In this document: in pieces, positions 7,523 through 15,872 of the stretch
How the letters are laid out: each line of letters begins with the position of its first letter
Numbering within the stretch: the first letter of the stretch is position 1
Assembly (NCBI GenBank): GCA_963656065.1
Contig: CAVKGV010000006.1
Coordinates: 98,540-162,539, forward strand
Reading direction: 5' to 3'
Source: Hallerella sp963656065
GTDB lineage: Bacteria; Fibrobacterota; Fibrobacteria; Fibrobacterales; Fibrobacteraceae
DNA length: 64,000 bases
Notes under the pieces: generated by a model
Database searches by the model: none
What the model was told of the DNA's origin: nothing
Seen by the model: the letters and a program-made list of their open reading frames with translations, nothing else
Position numbers and translations under genes: made by a program

Positions 7523-9208
7523 TCACCGTTCCTCGTCAATGATTTCCGCACAGAGTGCCTGCGTCGCTGTCACCAGATGTTCCTTGATCTTGCGGTATGC
7601 GCCAAGCAAATCGGTAAATGTCGTCGTGAGAAGCGGATCGTCGTTCACCTCGGCGACGTGGCCCCAATGCCTTGCCCGATATTCGCGGACCTGTTCCGTG
7701 ATTACATGACCTTCGCGGCGGACATCGGCAAGCTTCTGGACGTTGCGCGGATTTTCGAGGACGATCGTCACATCGTTTGCGAGCTTTTCAACGCTCTCGT
7801 GCAGAAGGACAATGTTTTCCTGGTGAAACTTGTCAAAGGCGACATTGTGATCGCGCATCCGAAGCAAAAGCTTTAAGACCTGCGTCACATAATCCGAAGC
7901 GGTCTCCAGATCGTCGCTCATCCGAAGCTGGCGCTCCGCGTCGTTGGCGATGCTCTTGGAAACGCTCGTTGAAAGAAGCCCTGTCAAGAACCCGATTATC
8001 TCCGCCTGCGCAGAATCGAGCTTTGCCTCGGCTTCAAAAATGCTTTCGATGGTAGCCTTGTCCGCCTTGCCGTCGATAACCTTGCGCAGGTCCTTGAGCA
8101 TCTTGCACACGGTCTGGTTCATCATGCCCATTTCGCAATTCGATTGCGTAATCGCTGCGAACGGAGACTTGATGAGGGCCGGTTCGAGTTTCGTCACCAC
8201 GGCATGTTTGGGCTTGACTTTATTCGGGAAGAGTTTGTCGAGCAAAGCGGGAATCTTCCCTGTAAACGGCAACACGACGAGCGTATTCACGACATTGAAC
8301 GTCGTATGGTAAAGCGCAATCGCAAGCATCACGTTTTTCGGGTCGTCCGGATTTTCGATTCCAAAAATCGTCAGCAAAAGCCAGCGCATTCCGCTCATCG
8401 TCGGCGAGAAGAGAATCGTCACCCAGGTAACACCGAAGATGTTGAACAGCAAGTGGAAAATCGCAGCGCGCCGTGCGTGGCGAGACGTGTTTGCCGCAAT
8501 CATCAAGGCCGAAATCGTGCACCCGATATTCTGCCCAAGCACAAGAGCCGCCGCCGTACTGAACCCGATAAGTCCCTGGGAGGCAAGAACAATCGTTACG
8601 CCCAGAGACGCGGAACTCGACTGCATGATCGTCGCCATGAGAAATCCCACGACGATACATGCGCAAATGCTGAACAGGCTTTCCGCATTGAACACGGCAA
8701 GCGCATTCAGGAACTCCTGGTTGTTCGACATGGGCGCAAGCGCGCCCTTCATCACGTAAAGCCCGACAAAAACAAAACCCACGCCTAACAAGGCGAGGGC
8801 TGAATATTTAACGGTTTCTTTTTTGGCGAAACAATAGACCAGTGCGCAGGCTCCGGCGAGAGGCATTCCATACTGGTCCATATTCAGCACGAGAACCCAT
8901 CCCGTAATCGTCGTCCCGATATTCGCTCCCATGATGACGCCTAGAGTCTGCGAGAGCTTCATGATTCCGGCGTTTACAAATCCGATGACCATCGCCATCG
9001 TGACCGCGCTCGACTGCACAAGACAAGTCACCCCCATCCCGACCAGCACCCCGAGAACCCGATGATTTGTCACCTTGCTGATGAGCTTCTGGAGCGTCGG
9101 ACCGGCAATCGTCTGAAGCCCCATCGAAAGGAATCGCAAGCCGAGAAAGAAAATTCCCACACCGCCGATTAGGAGCGCAACGGTTTGGGCTATCTGCGAA
9201 AACAACAT
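7523..9208 (-). CDS. Na+/phosphate cotransporter (NptA/PNaS family) with PhoU-like tail
   Basis: 561 residues. About eight or nine transmembrane helices carry the two inverted family repeats with the QSSS/QSSA signature (VQSSAVTMAMVIG near 65-77 and MQSSSASLGVTIVLASQG near 200) and the GANIGTT and LGQNIGCTI loops. From about residue 360 on a soluble helical PhoU-like domain follows (LRKVIDGKADKATIESIFEAEAKLDS, SDDLETASDYVTQVLKLLLRMRD). It takes up phosphate with sodium, or exports it, at the inner membrane. Single gene, convergent with the 5876 gene. Confidence 0.93.
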   Translation of the reverse strand: MLFSQIAQTVALLIGGVGIFFLGLRFLSMGLQTIAGPTLQKLISKVTNHRVLGVLVGMGVTCLVQSSAVTMAMVIGFVNAGIMKLSQTLGVIMGANIGTTITGWVLVLNMDQYGMPLAGACALVYCFAKKETVKYSALALLGVGFVFVGLYVMKGALAPMSNNQEFLNALAVFNAESLFSICACIVVGFLMATIMQSSSASLGVTIVLASQGLIGFSTAAALVLGQNIGCTISALMIAANTSRHARRAAIFHLLFNIFGVTWVTILFSPTMSGMRWLLLTIFGIENPDDPKNVMLAIALYHTTFNVVNTLVVLPFTGKIPALLDKLFPNKVKPKHAVVTKLEPALIKSPFAAITQSNCEMGMMNQTVCKMLKDLRKVIDGKADKATIESIFEAEAKLDSAQAEIIGFLTGLLSTSVSKSIANDAERQLRMSDDLETASDYVTQVLKLLLRMRDHNVAFDKFHQENIVLLHESVEKLANDVTIVLENPRNVQKLADVRREGHVITEQVREYRARHWGHVAEVNDDPLLTTTFTDLLGAYRKIKEHLVTATQALCAEIIDEER

Positions 9209-9279
9209 TGTCTATACATCCTTGTGGTGAACGCCGAACACGTTCGTTTTTACCTATTCTTGACAGAACCTTTACAAAT

Positions 9280-9873
9280 TTAGAATTTAGAAGTCAAAAG
9301 TTCATCGATCCGGGCTTGCAAAGCGTCCATTGAGCCCGAATTGTCGATTGTCTCGTAGCGGTCGTTCGGAGGCAGCGGATCTTGCGACTGCACCTGCATC
9401 CGGCGGAGAGCGTCCTCGCGGGAAAGTCCACGCTTTTCAAGCCGCGAAAGGCGGAACGCCTCGGGAGCTTCGACAACCCAGATTTCTTCGAGCGCTTTCG
9501 AAAACTCGGGCCACTTGAAAAGGAGCGCCCCTTCGACAGCGGCGAGCTTCGGCGGCGGAGAGAACTTTCGGAAAGCGGCAAGCTTATCCTCCACCGCTTT
9601 CCGGAGCAGCGGATACACGATTTTTTCCAAGTCCGCAAGCGAACGCGGATCCCGGAAAACATGCCCCGCCAAGGCAGCCCGGTCAACCGTCCCGTTCCGG
9701 ATGCAGTCCGCGCCGAAGCGTTCCGCGATTTTATCCCGGAGATTTTCCGATTCCGCATACAGCAAATGCATTTCATGGTCGAGGTCCAGCACAGACATTC
9801 CCCGCGCGGCGAGGAGCACGCCGACCGCGCTTTTCCCGGAACCGATCTTGCCACAGATTCCTATTGTCTTCAT
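9280..9873 (-). CDS. coaE: Dephospho-CoA kinase
   Basis: 197 residues, normal length. It phosphorylates dephospho-CoA, the last step of coenzyme A synthesis. Seen: P-loop ICGKIGSGKSAVG (residues 5-17), DLDHEMHLL, the lid region RLEKRGLSREDALRRMQVQSQDPL and the terminal YETIDNSGSMDALQARID common to the family. Divergent from purC, with 29 bases between the two starts, so their promoters overlap. Confidence 0.95.
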   Translation of the reverse strand: MKTIGICGKIGSGKSAVGVLLAARGMSVLDLDHEMHLLYAESENLRDKIAERFGADCIRNGTVDRAALAGHVFRDPRSLADLEKIVYPLLRKAVEDKLAAFRKFSPPPKLAAVEGALLFKWPEFSKALEEIWVVEAPEAFRLSRLEKRGLSREDALRRMQVQSQDPLPPNDRYETIDNSGSMDALQARIDELLTSKF

Positions 9874-9902
9874 GCCCGGAATTTAACTATTTTTAGGGCA
9901 CT

Positions 9903-10787
9903 ATGAGCTTAAAATTCGAAACCCCGATTACCGATGTTCCGCTGTTCCACCAAGGCAAGGTACGCGATATGTACGACCTCGGTGACAGCTTCCTCATGGT
10001 CGCCAGCGACCGCCTTTCCGCTTTCGACGTGGTCCTTCCCACCCCGATTACCGGCAAGGGAAAAATCCTCAACCAGCTTTCGCTCTTCTGGTTCGAGCAC
10101 CTCGGCATGCCGAACCACCTGATCACGGCAAATGTCGATGAATATCCCGCCGTCCTCCAAAAGTACAAGGACTATCTGCGCGGACGTTCGATGATTGTCA
10201 AAAAGGCAAAGCGCCACAGCGTCGAGTGCATCGTGCGCGGCTACATCGTCGGCTCCGGCTGGAAGGATTACCAGAAAACCGGAAAAATCTGCGGACATGT
10301 CCTGCCGAAAGGTCTCGAACTTTGCGAGAAGCTCGAAAAGCCGCTCTACACGCCTAGCACCAAGCCGGATGTCGGGCACGACGAAAACATTTCCTTCGAG
10401 CAGACTTTCGACATCGTGGGCGAAAAAGTCGCCACGGATCTCCGTGATCTTTCGCTCGACGTTTACACCAAGGCACGCGATTACGCGGCGACCAAAGGAA
10501 TCATCCTCGCGGACACCAAGTTCGAATTTGGTGAAATCGACGGGAAGACGGTTTTAATCGACGAAGTTCTGACGCCAGATTCGAGCCGTTATTGGCCCGC
10601 GGACAAGTACCAGGTCGGCAAGAACCAGGAAAGCTTCGACAAGCAGTACATTCGCGACTGGCTCGAAACGCTCAACTGGGGCAAGACCTATCCGGGTCCG
10701 GAAATTCCCGCCGAAGTCGTCAAGAATACATTTGACAAATACGTGGAAATCTTCGTACGGCTAACGGGACACGAACCGGAACTTTAA
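9903..10787 (+). CDS. purC: Phosphoribosylaminoimidazole-succinocarboxamide synthase (SAICAR synthase)
   Basis: 294 residues, the size of the longer, yeast-like PurC type. It joins aspartate to CAIR in purine synthesis. Motifs: FHQGKVRDMYDLGD (ATP-binding), DRLSAFDVVLPTPITGKG, SVECIVRGYIVGSGWKDYQKTG, LADTKFEFGEIDGKTVLIDEVLTPDSSRYWP and SFDKQYIRDWLET. A strong bidirectional terminator follows the stop. Confidence 0.97.
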   Translation: MSLKFETPITDVPLFHQGKVRDMYDLGDSFLMVASDRLSAFDVVLPTPITGKGKILNQLSLFWFEHLGMPNHLITANVDEYPAVLQKYKDYLRGRSMIVKKAKRHSVECIVRGYIVGSGWKDYQKTGKICGHVLPKGLELCEKLEKPLYTPSTKPDVGHDENISFEQTFDIVGEKVATDLRDLSLDVYTKARDYAATKGIILADTKFEFGEIDGKTVLIDEVLTPDSSRYWPADKYQVGKNQESFDKQYIRDWLETLNWGKTYPGPEIPAEVVKNTFDKYVEIFVRLTGHEPEL

Positions 10788-10801
10788 AAAAAATCAGGAT
10801 G

Positions 10802-10829
10802 AAAAAGCCCGGCATCGCCGGGCTTTTTT
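10802..10829. terminator. Bidirectional intrinsic terminator
   Basis: AAAAAGCCCGGC - ATC - GCCGGGCTTTTT is a perfect 12-bp stem flanked by A-run and T-run, so it works in both directions. It sits between the convergent purC (+) and glycosyltransferase (-) genes, which end 15 bases before and 7 bases after it. Confidence 0.93.
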
Positions 10830-10835
10830 GATTCG

Positions 10836-12229
10836 CTAATCCAAGTTGTCGAGCAGCACCTGTACGCCGGGGCTTTCCCGTTCCAGTTTCCGGAACACGC
10901 CGCTCAGCCTTTCCAGGTTTTTCAAGGTTTTCCTGTCCGACTCCAAATTTACGATTGCGTCGATCAGGATTTTCGGGCTGATATTTTCAATGGGAACCGT
11001 ATTCTCGACACCGTATTTCCGCAGCCGCAAAGCGTTATCGATTTGGTCTTTGCCCAAGGGAAGAATCAGAAACTTCTTGTTGTTATAGACGCATTCCTTG
11101 ATGGTCGCAAGTCCACCATGAATGAGGGCGAATTCCAGGTTCGACGCAGAAAGAATCGCCCGCTGCGGGACCCAGCTCGCAAAGGTAATGTTCGGCTGGT
11201 CCCGAAACTCCGTCCATTCGTAATCATGGATAAGCTTGGAACCGACACCCAAGACCAGGTGATAGCCGGAAAGTTCCGCGGAACGCATCGCTTCGCACAG
11301 ACAGAGGAAAAGATGCCGCGCCTTGCCCTCGTAATCCAGAACCTGCGAACCCGCCGTCACAAAGATGAGCTTTTGATAGACGGCTCCGGCTTCTGGATTT
11401 TCCGGCTGGAGGAGCGAACCGTCAAAGCCCTCGCTTGAAGACGAGACCAAATCCCTTTCCAAAATACACGGCTCGACATAATGAACCTTCTCGCCAGGAT
11501 TGTAATGGGCGTATTCGTATTCGCGCGGGCAGGGAATCAACTCGTCGAAAGCTTCCAAATCCTTCACGAAATCTTCGATTTCCACTTCGGGATCCTGCAG
11601 CAAATCAACCGGATTCTCTCCGGCAACGTCTTTCAGTTCCGCATACCGGCACAGGTTCACCAGCTTGAAGTATTCCGTCGGGGAAAACGCCATCAGATTT
11701 TGCACCGCTCGCATTGCCGGATCTTCGCTCGGATGCCTCAAGTAGGTTGTCGAAATGACAACATTCACGCCGTAGATTTTATGAATCAGCAGACTTTCCA
11801 GCGAAGTGAAGTAGCCGGAAACAAGCAGATCGGGCTTCAGGCCTGTCATAGTCCTGTAAAAATTCTGCGCATCGGCAAACAGTTCCCGATTCAGCTTTTC
11901 CTTGTAGCGCGGCAAGTCTTCGCCAAGGGCGCTATAGGCAATCGCCCAGATATGGTCCGGTCGCCAGCGTTCGTTCGGACTCGTATGGCTTTCGGTCGTA
12001 TAGCCTAGGGGATAAATGTTCTCGAAAATCGGAGAGTAGGGAACGGGAAGCAGCGTATCGCTTTGGTTCTTTATCGGATAGGCTTTTATAATCCCTTCGC
12101 AGTCGGGAATTCCCATATATTTTACGGAATGTCCCAATCGAGACAGATCCTCCGCCCATTTCAATGTCGGCAACCAGTGCGCCCCTGTTCCTTGTAAACA
12201 TCGGGCCAGAAGAGAATTGTTTTGGGCAT
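10836..12229 (-). CDS. Glycosyltransferase, UDP-glycosyltransferase (GT1/MGT-like), with 5' frameshift
   Basis: The main frame (10836-12173, 445 residues) begins at a TTG in mid-motif (LPTLKWAEDLSRLGHSVKYMG). The missing N-terminus lies in another frame: ATG at 12229, after AAGGAA, reads MPKTILFWPDVYKEQG and hits a stop after 22 codons. Joining them at the G4 run (12182-12185) by one extra base gives VYKEQGAHWLPTLKWAEDL, the expected first strand and GHxxP loop of a GT-B glycosyltransferase. The C-terminal half has TAGSQVLDYEGKARHLFLCL, FASWVPQRAIL and FALIHGGLATIKECVYNNKK, a match to the GT1 nucleotide-sugar region. The gene follows a FISUMP gene by 14 bases. It may be a true frameshift, a slippage site or a sequencing error. 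Acceptor unknown. Confidence 0.78.
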
Positions 12230-12243
12230 AGGGCGGTTCCTTT

Positions 12244-13089
12244 TTATTTTTTTATGCAACGTATTGCGGCAAATTGTCTATCCCCAAACATCAAAAAAGA
12301 AAAATTCTTGTCAATAAACCTTAGCGTGTTATGGATCGAATTATTTTTTACGTCTCTCACAAAATATAAAGCAACAATACGCGATTCCTGCTCGTATATA
12401 GGATTAAAGCCCGTACCTTGACTATAATGACCAGAAGGAACCGCTGAAAAACCTGATTGATTCGTAGCTTCATCGATATCCCAATAAATAGAATTATCTA
12501 TTCTCATTTTATTCACGACATCATCTCCGAGAAAAGAAACCAATTCTTGATATTGCGATTTTGTAGGAAGCGACCAACCATCGGGGCAAACCGCTAGTCC
12601 ATATTCTCTCATAGTGGTAAAATTTTCTTCATACAATCTTCCGTATATTTCACAATCACCTTCACTTTTCGTTTTCCACGCCCCTCCTCCACACAGCGTG
12701 TTTCCCGCCCAAATAGTACCAACAGTGTCGTTTGGAAGATAGTTTAAGTTCTCCGCCATCCAAATTTGAGTACCAATGGTTACAGTTTTGTAAACTTGAC
12801 CGTCTCGAAAATCCGTTAAAGTATTATTTTCAGCATCATATGCGCTATTTATCGATGAAGAACTATACTCAGATGAAGACGATTGTGCACTACTCGACGA
12901 ACTCTCTAACGACGAGGATGACGGAACTCCGCTCGACAAACTCTCTAACGACGAGGATGAATTCTTTATTTCGGAGGAAGAACAGGATTCTTCTATTTCC
13001 GAACGAACCGGAGAATTTTTAGAATCATTATCTCCACAAGACAATAAAAAAAACGTAGTAATCAAAATAATAAAGAATCTGACCAACAT
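12244..13089 (-). CDS. FISUMP-domain lipoprotein with poly-serine linker
   Basis: 281 residues. Lipobox FLLSC (Cys 18), then a Ser-rich linker at about 35-80 (runs of four or five Ser broken by E, L, Y), then a FISUMP domain: YKTVTIGTQIWMAENLNYLP, CEIYGRLYEENFTTMREYGLAVCPDGWSLPTKSQYQEL, SGFSAVPSGHYSQ and the C-terminal RFIDKNFSFLMFGDRQFAAIRCIKK. A surface protein of unknown function. Its ATG overlaps the stop of the Tc-like gene (TAATG), so both are translated from one message. AT-richer than genes on either side. Confidence 0.9.
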   Translation of the reverse strand: MLVRFFIILITTFFLLSCGDNDSKNSPVRSEIEESCSSSEIKNSSSSLESLSSGVPSSSSLESSSSSAQSSSSEYSSSSINSAYDAENNTLTDFRDGQVYKTVTIGTQIWMAENLNYLPNDTVGTIWAGNTLCGGGAWKTKSEGDCEIYGRLYEENFTTMREYGLAVCPDGWSLPTKSQYQELVSFLGDDVVNKMRIDNSIYWDIDEATNQSGFSAVPSGHYSQGTGFNPIYEQESRIVALYFVRDVKNNSIHNTLRFIDKNFSFLMFGDRQFAAIRCIKK

Positions 13090-14537
13090 TAGTTCGTCCC
13101 TCCTTGTGAACGAGTTTTCCCTATACGGGAGGTATAACTGATATGAACAATCACATCTTCAATATCTTTAGGGTTCAAAATTTGACCTGTTCTATTTGCA
13201 CCTGTTCCAGTAATTTTATAGCCATTAATCGTCAAAGACCATTTAGAGTCTATTGCTCCGGCTCCTTCAAAAGGCAAAAACTTGTCGGAACCAAAGCGGA
13301 AATCAAATTTTCCAGCTTCTTGATGCGCTGTACTTGTCGCCATCGTTTGTGTACCTATTCGGTTTCCAATTTTGGTCCCGTCTTCCTTCAAGTCTAACCA
13401 GTTTTCTGTTAAAGATAATTGCGCATTTAAATAGTGACCAGTATAGTTTGACGCAACAACCTCAACTCGAACATCCCGAATTCGTCTAAAATACTGATTC
13501 GGAAAATCTAAAGAGAATAATTCCTCAGGAATAGTAAATTCACACGCTCCAGTGTCTTGTAACATCGTTAACGGATCTTGTGAGAAATCTAACTCGTTAG
13601 AACTTTGTCTATTTCTCAATTCCCACAGGCTCACCGGTCGCGTAATCTCCAGCTCGTTCCTGTCGTTTTCCAGATAGGCGACTTCCATCACGTGCAAGTC
13701 GGCCAGCAGCTTTTCTCCCGCAAGCAGTCCACTGTGCAGGCCGTCCCAGTACGAGCCGCAGCCCTTGATGAACGTCTTTGCCGACTTGGCGTCTATATCG
13801 GTATCGCCTATCTCAAAATGATAGCACTTCTCCGCCTTGCGGGCGACCTTCACTGCCAGTTGGAAAAGGGACTTATAGACGGAGCCTGTTTCCTTCTTCA
13901 GCCAGCCGTAGAGTTCGGCGTTCGTGTACTTTTCCGACAGGTGGTCGTACATCTCGTCCTTGAGCTCGGCTTCGCGCTCCGCTTTCTCGACCTGCTTCCT
14001 CGCGTAGTCGATCCTTATCTCGGCGACGGACCTCTTCTTTTCAAGAGCCTTGGCTCGGTTCGCCTTTTCGGTCTTCGCCATCGTCCAGCCCTGCAGTCGG
14101 CGTTCCGCCTCGGCCTGCAGCTTCATCTTGGCGGCGGAGACCTGACGTTGGACAAAACGGGAAGCGTAGCTCTCGGCCTCGTTCACCAGGTTCTCGGCTA
14201 TCTTCGTCCCGCCGACGGAGAGTGCGCTGAACGACGGGCCGCCCAGGCCGTTCGCGATGGCACCGATATCCAGGTCGGGGATCTTGTAGGCGACGGAGGC
14301 CGCCTTCTTGACGTTTTCCATCCAGTCCAAAGTCCCATCGGGGGGCCGGTGATAAGCTTCGATTTTTCCTTGGCAAAAAGGAACTCCGTTATTCGACAGA
14401 ATACCGGAAACATTCCAGGTTTCAGGAACGGGATAGGACAAACGGCAACTCCTTCTCAGTGATTTTGGAACAATCTCTACAAAAGAAATACAACCACTTT
14501 TCACCGCAAGCGCAAGTTTTTCAAAAAAAAAATTCAA
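13089..14537 (-). CDS. Tc-toxin A subunit C-terminal fragment (helical region plus TcB-binding domain)
   Basis: 482 residues in the track frame, starting at TTG; the frame stays open a little farther upstream and a GGGGAGG ribosome-binding site lies at about 14565-14575, so the start is uncertain. Residues about 60-110 (YKIPDLDIGAIANGLGGPSF), the long helices (RRLQGWTMAKTEKANRAKAL, VAEIRIDYARKQVEKAERE, EKYTNAELYGWLKKETGSVY), GSYWDGLHSGLLAGEKLLAD, FPNQYFRRIRDVRV (about 345) and GSDKFLPFEGAGAIDSKW (about 415-433) follow the order of the end of TcA/TcdA-type toxins. The roughly 2000-residue receptor-binding and shell part of TcA is absent. The core (about 13630-14340) is GC-rich, the flanks AT-rich. 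Coupled to the FISUMP gene downstream. Either a degraded toxin or a stand-alone TcB-binding adaptor. Confidence 0.82.
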   Translation of the reverse strand: MNFFFEKLALAVKSGCISFVEIVPKSLRRSCRLSYPVPETWNVSGILSNNGVPFCQGKIEAYHRPPDGTLDWMENVKKAASVAYKIPDLDIGAIANGLGGPSFSALSVGGTKIAENLVNEAESYASRFVQRQVSAAKMKLQAEAERRLQGWTMAKTEKANRAKALEKKRSVAEIRIDYARKQVEKAEREAELKDEMYDHLSEKYTNAELYGWLKKETGSVYKSLFQLAVKVARKAEKCYHFEIGDTDIDAKSAKTFIKGCGSYWDGLHSGLLAGEKLLADLHVMEVAYLENDRNELEITRPVSLWELRNRQSSNELDFSQDPLTMLQDTGACEFTIPEELFSLDFPNQYFRRIRDVRVEVVASNYTGHYLNAQLSLTENWLDLKEDGTKIGNRIGTQTMATSTAHQEAGKFDFRFGSDKFLPFEGAGAIDSKWSLTINGYKITGTGANRTGQILNPKDIEDVIVHISYTSRIGKTRSQGGTN

Positions 14538-14581
14538 TGCCGTGTAAGAATTTACATTGGCAGTTATTCCTCCCCTCGAAA

Positions 14582-14611
14582 AAGACTTTTCTCCGTAAAG
14601 ACCGGAGTCTT
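14582..14611 (-). terminator. Intrinsic terminator of the TIM-barrel-like lipoprotein gene
   Basis: On the minus strand AAGACTCCGG...CGGAGAAAAGTCTTTTT forms a hairpin (AAGACT/AGTCTT with an inner CTCCG/CGGAG) followed by T5. It begins within the stop codon of the 14610-15749 gene. Confidence 0.65.
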
Positions 14612-15749
14612 AGCTCTTAAACCAGAGATTTTCCAAACCTTCGTAAGTGAAAAAATCGAGACCGCGGAAAGGCGTAAAGCCCGCTGGATTTTTATACCCG
14701 ATAGAAGTTTCGAACAAGCCCTGAAGCGACAAAAGCAAAGAGTCCCAGTCCTGGAAAGCATCGCCCCCCGTACCCTTGACTTTTAAAGCGACACTTACAC
14801 TTGCGTCCTTGGTCGCATTGTTAAAACTCGCCTGGGCATATCGCTGAAGCTGGTTGTCTTTTGTGTAATAGTCCATCAAAATCACCCAGTCGCAAGATTT
14901 CAGAAAATGACCCGAGCTTCCGTTGGTAAAAGCTCCCTCATTATAATATTTGTCGTAGGGCATCGCAATCGCTTCGGAAAGCTTCAGGCTCGGATCGACG
15001 CTCTTGAGCTTTTTCCCTGCATATTCCAGTGCGCTTTGCGCCATCCGGAGCAGCGTATCGGAATTTGCGCCTTTGTCCCACGTATAGGAAAAGCCCGACT
15101 TTATCGTATGGACTTCGATGTCGGCGGAAAGTCCCGCGAACCTTTCGTCGGAAGCGACCTGGTCGTTGTATCCCGTGACGAGAGCGATTTCGGCATCGAT
15201 TGCGCTTTCATTTGTCAAAAGTTCAAGTCCGCTGCTTCCGGTGACAGGCAAACGCTGCGCATGGACATCTATGCCGTATCCCGAGAGCGTCCGGATAAAT
15301 GTACGAATCCAATCGTTCGGATTTGTGTAAAGCGATTTTCCCGGGCTCAGATAGACATCGTTAAATCCGAGGACCGCGATGCGGGCGGCGAGCTTTTCCG
15401 GAGCGGAAGAGAAGCTTCCGACAGTTGCCGTATAGACATAGACGGCGTTGCGGGTTCTTCCGGCGGAATCGACAGCGACACGGCGAAATTTCTCGGCTCG
15501 TTGGATCTGGTCCTCGGTCAAGTCCGCCTTCAAAACGATTTCGTCCCAAGAGGCAAGGGTTGCGCTCGAACTGGAAATCGCCGAGACATCGCTTGAAGAA
15601 ATTTCCATCGCCGACAAAGGAACTTCCGCACTTGAACCAAGGTTAAATCCAGAACTCGACGACGATTCGCCTAGCGGAGCATCGGACGCATTATCGGAAC
15701 AAGCCAAAAGGCAAACGGAAAAAGCGAAAAGCAGCGGGAAAAATTTCAT
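14610..15749 (-). CDS. Lipoprotein with putative TIM-barrel (glycoside-hydrolase-like) domain
   Basis: 379 residues. Lipobox LLAC (Cys 17), then a Ser-rich stretch (residues about 25-65) typical of Fibrobacter surface lipoproteins. From about 90 on are barrel-like strands: AVYVYTATVG, RIAVLGFNDVYLSPGKSLY, YGIDVHAQRLPV, EIALVTGYNDQV, DIEVHTIKSGFSYTWDKG, CDWVILMDYYTKDNQLQRYAQ. The last resembles the MDYD-type strand of GH18-like folds but I cannot identify catalytic residues with certainty. Possibly a carbohydrate-active or carbohydrate-binding surface protein; family not recognised. Confidence 0.75.
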   Translation of the reverse strand: MKFFPLLFAFSVCLLACSDNASDAPLGESSSSSGFNLGSSAEVPLSAMEISSSDVSAISSSSATLASWDEIVLKADLTEDQIQRAEKFRRVAVDSAGRTRNAVYVYTATVGSFSSAPEKLAARIAVLGFNDVYLSPGKSLYTNPNDWIRTFIRTLSGYGIDVHAQRLPVTGSSGLELLTNESAIDAEIALVTGYNDQVASDERFAGLSADIEVHTIKSGFSYTWDKGANSDTLLRMAQSALEYAGKKLKSVDPSLKLSEAIAMPYDKYYNEGAFTNGSSGHFLKSCDWVILMDYYTKDNQLQRYAQASFNNATKDASVSVALKVKGTGGDAFQDWDSLLLSLQGLFETSIGYKNPAGFTPFRGLDFFTYEGLENLWFKS

Positions 15750-15824
15750 CCCTTTAAAATAAGGCTTTTCAGCAAAAAGATTTTTCCCGTAAGAAAAAAT
15801 TAGAACGGTTTTCGAATTTTATGC

Positions 15825-15848
15825 AAAAAGAGAAGCCCGTGCGGACTT
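15825..15848 (-). terminator. Probable terminator downstream of putP
   Basis: On the minus strand AAGTCC-GCAC-GGGCTT (one T:G pair) is followed by CTCTTTTT, 25-45 bases after the putP stop. Confidence 0.6.
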
Positions 15849-15872
15849 CCCTTTTCTTCCCGATTAGAGAAC

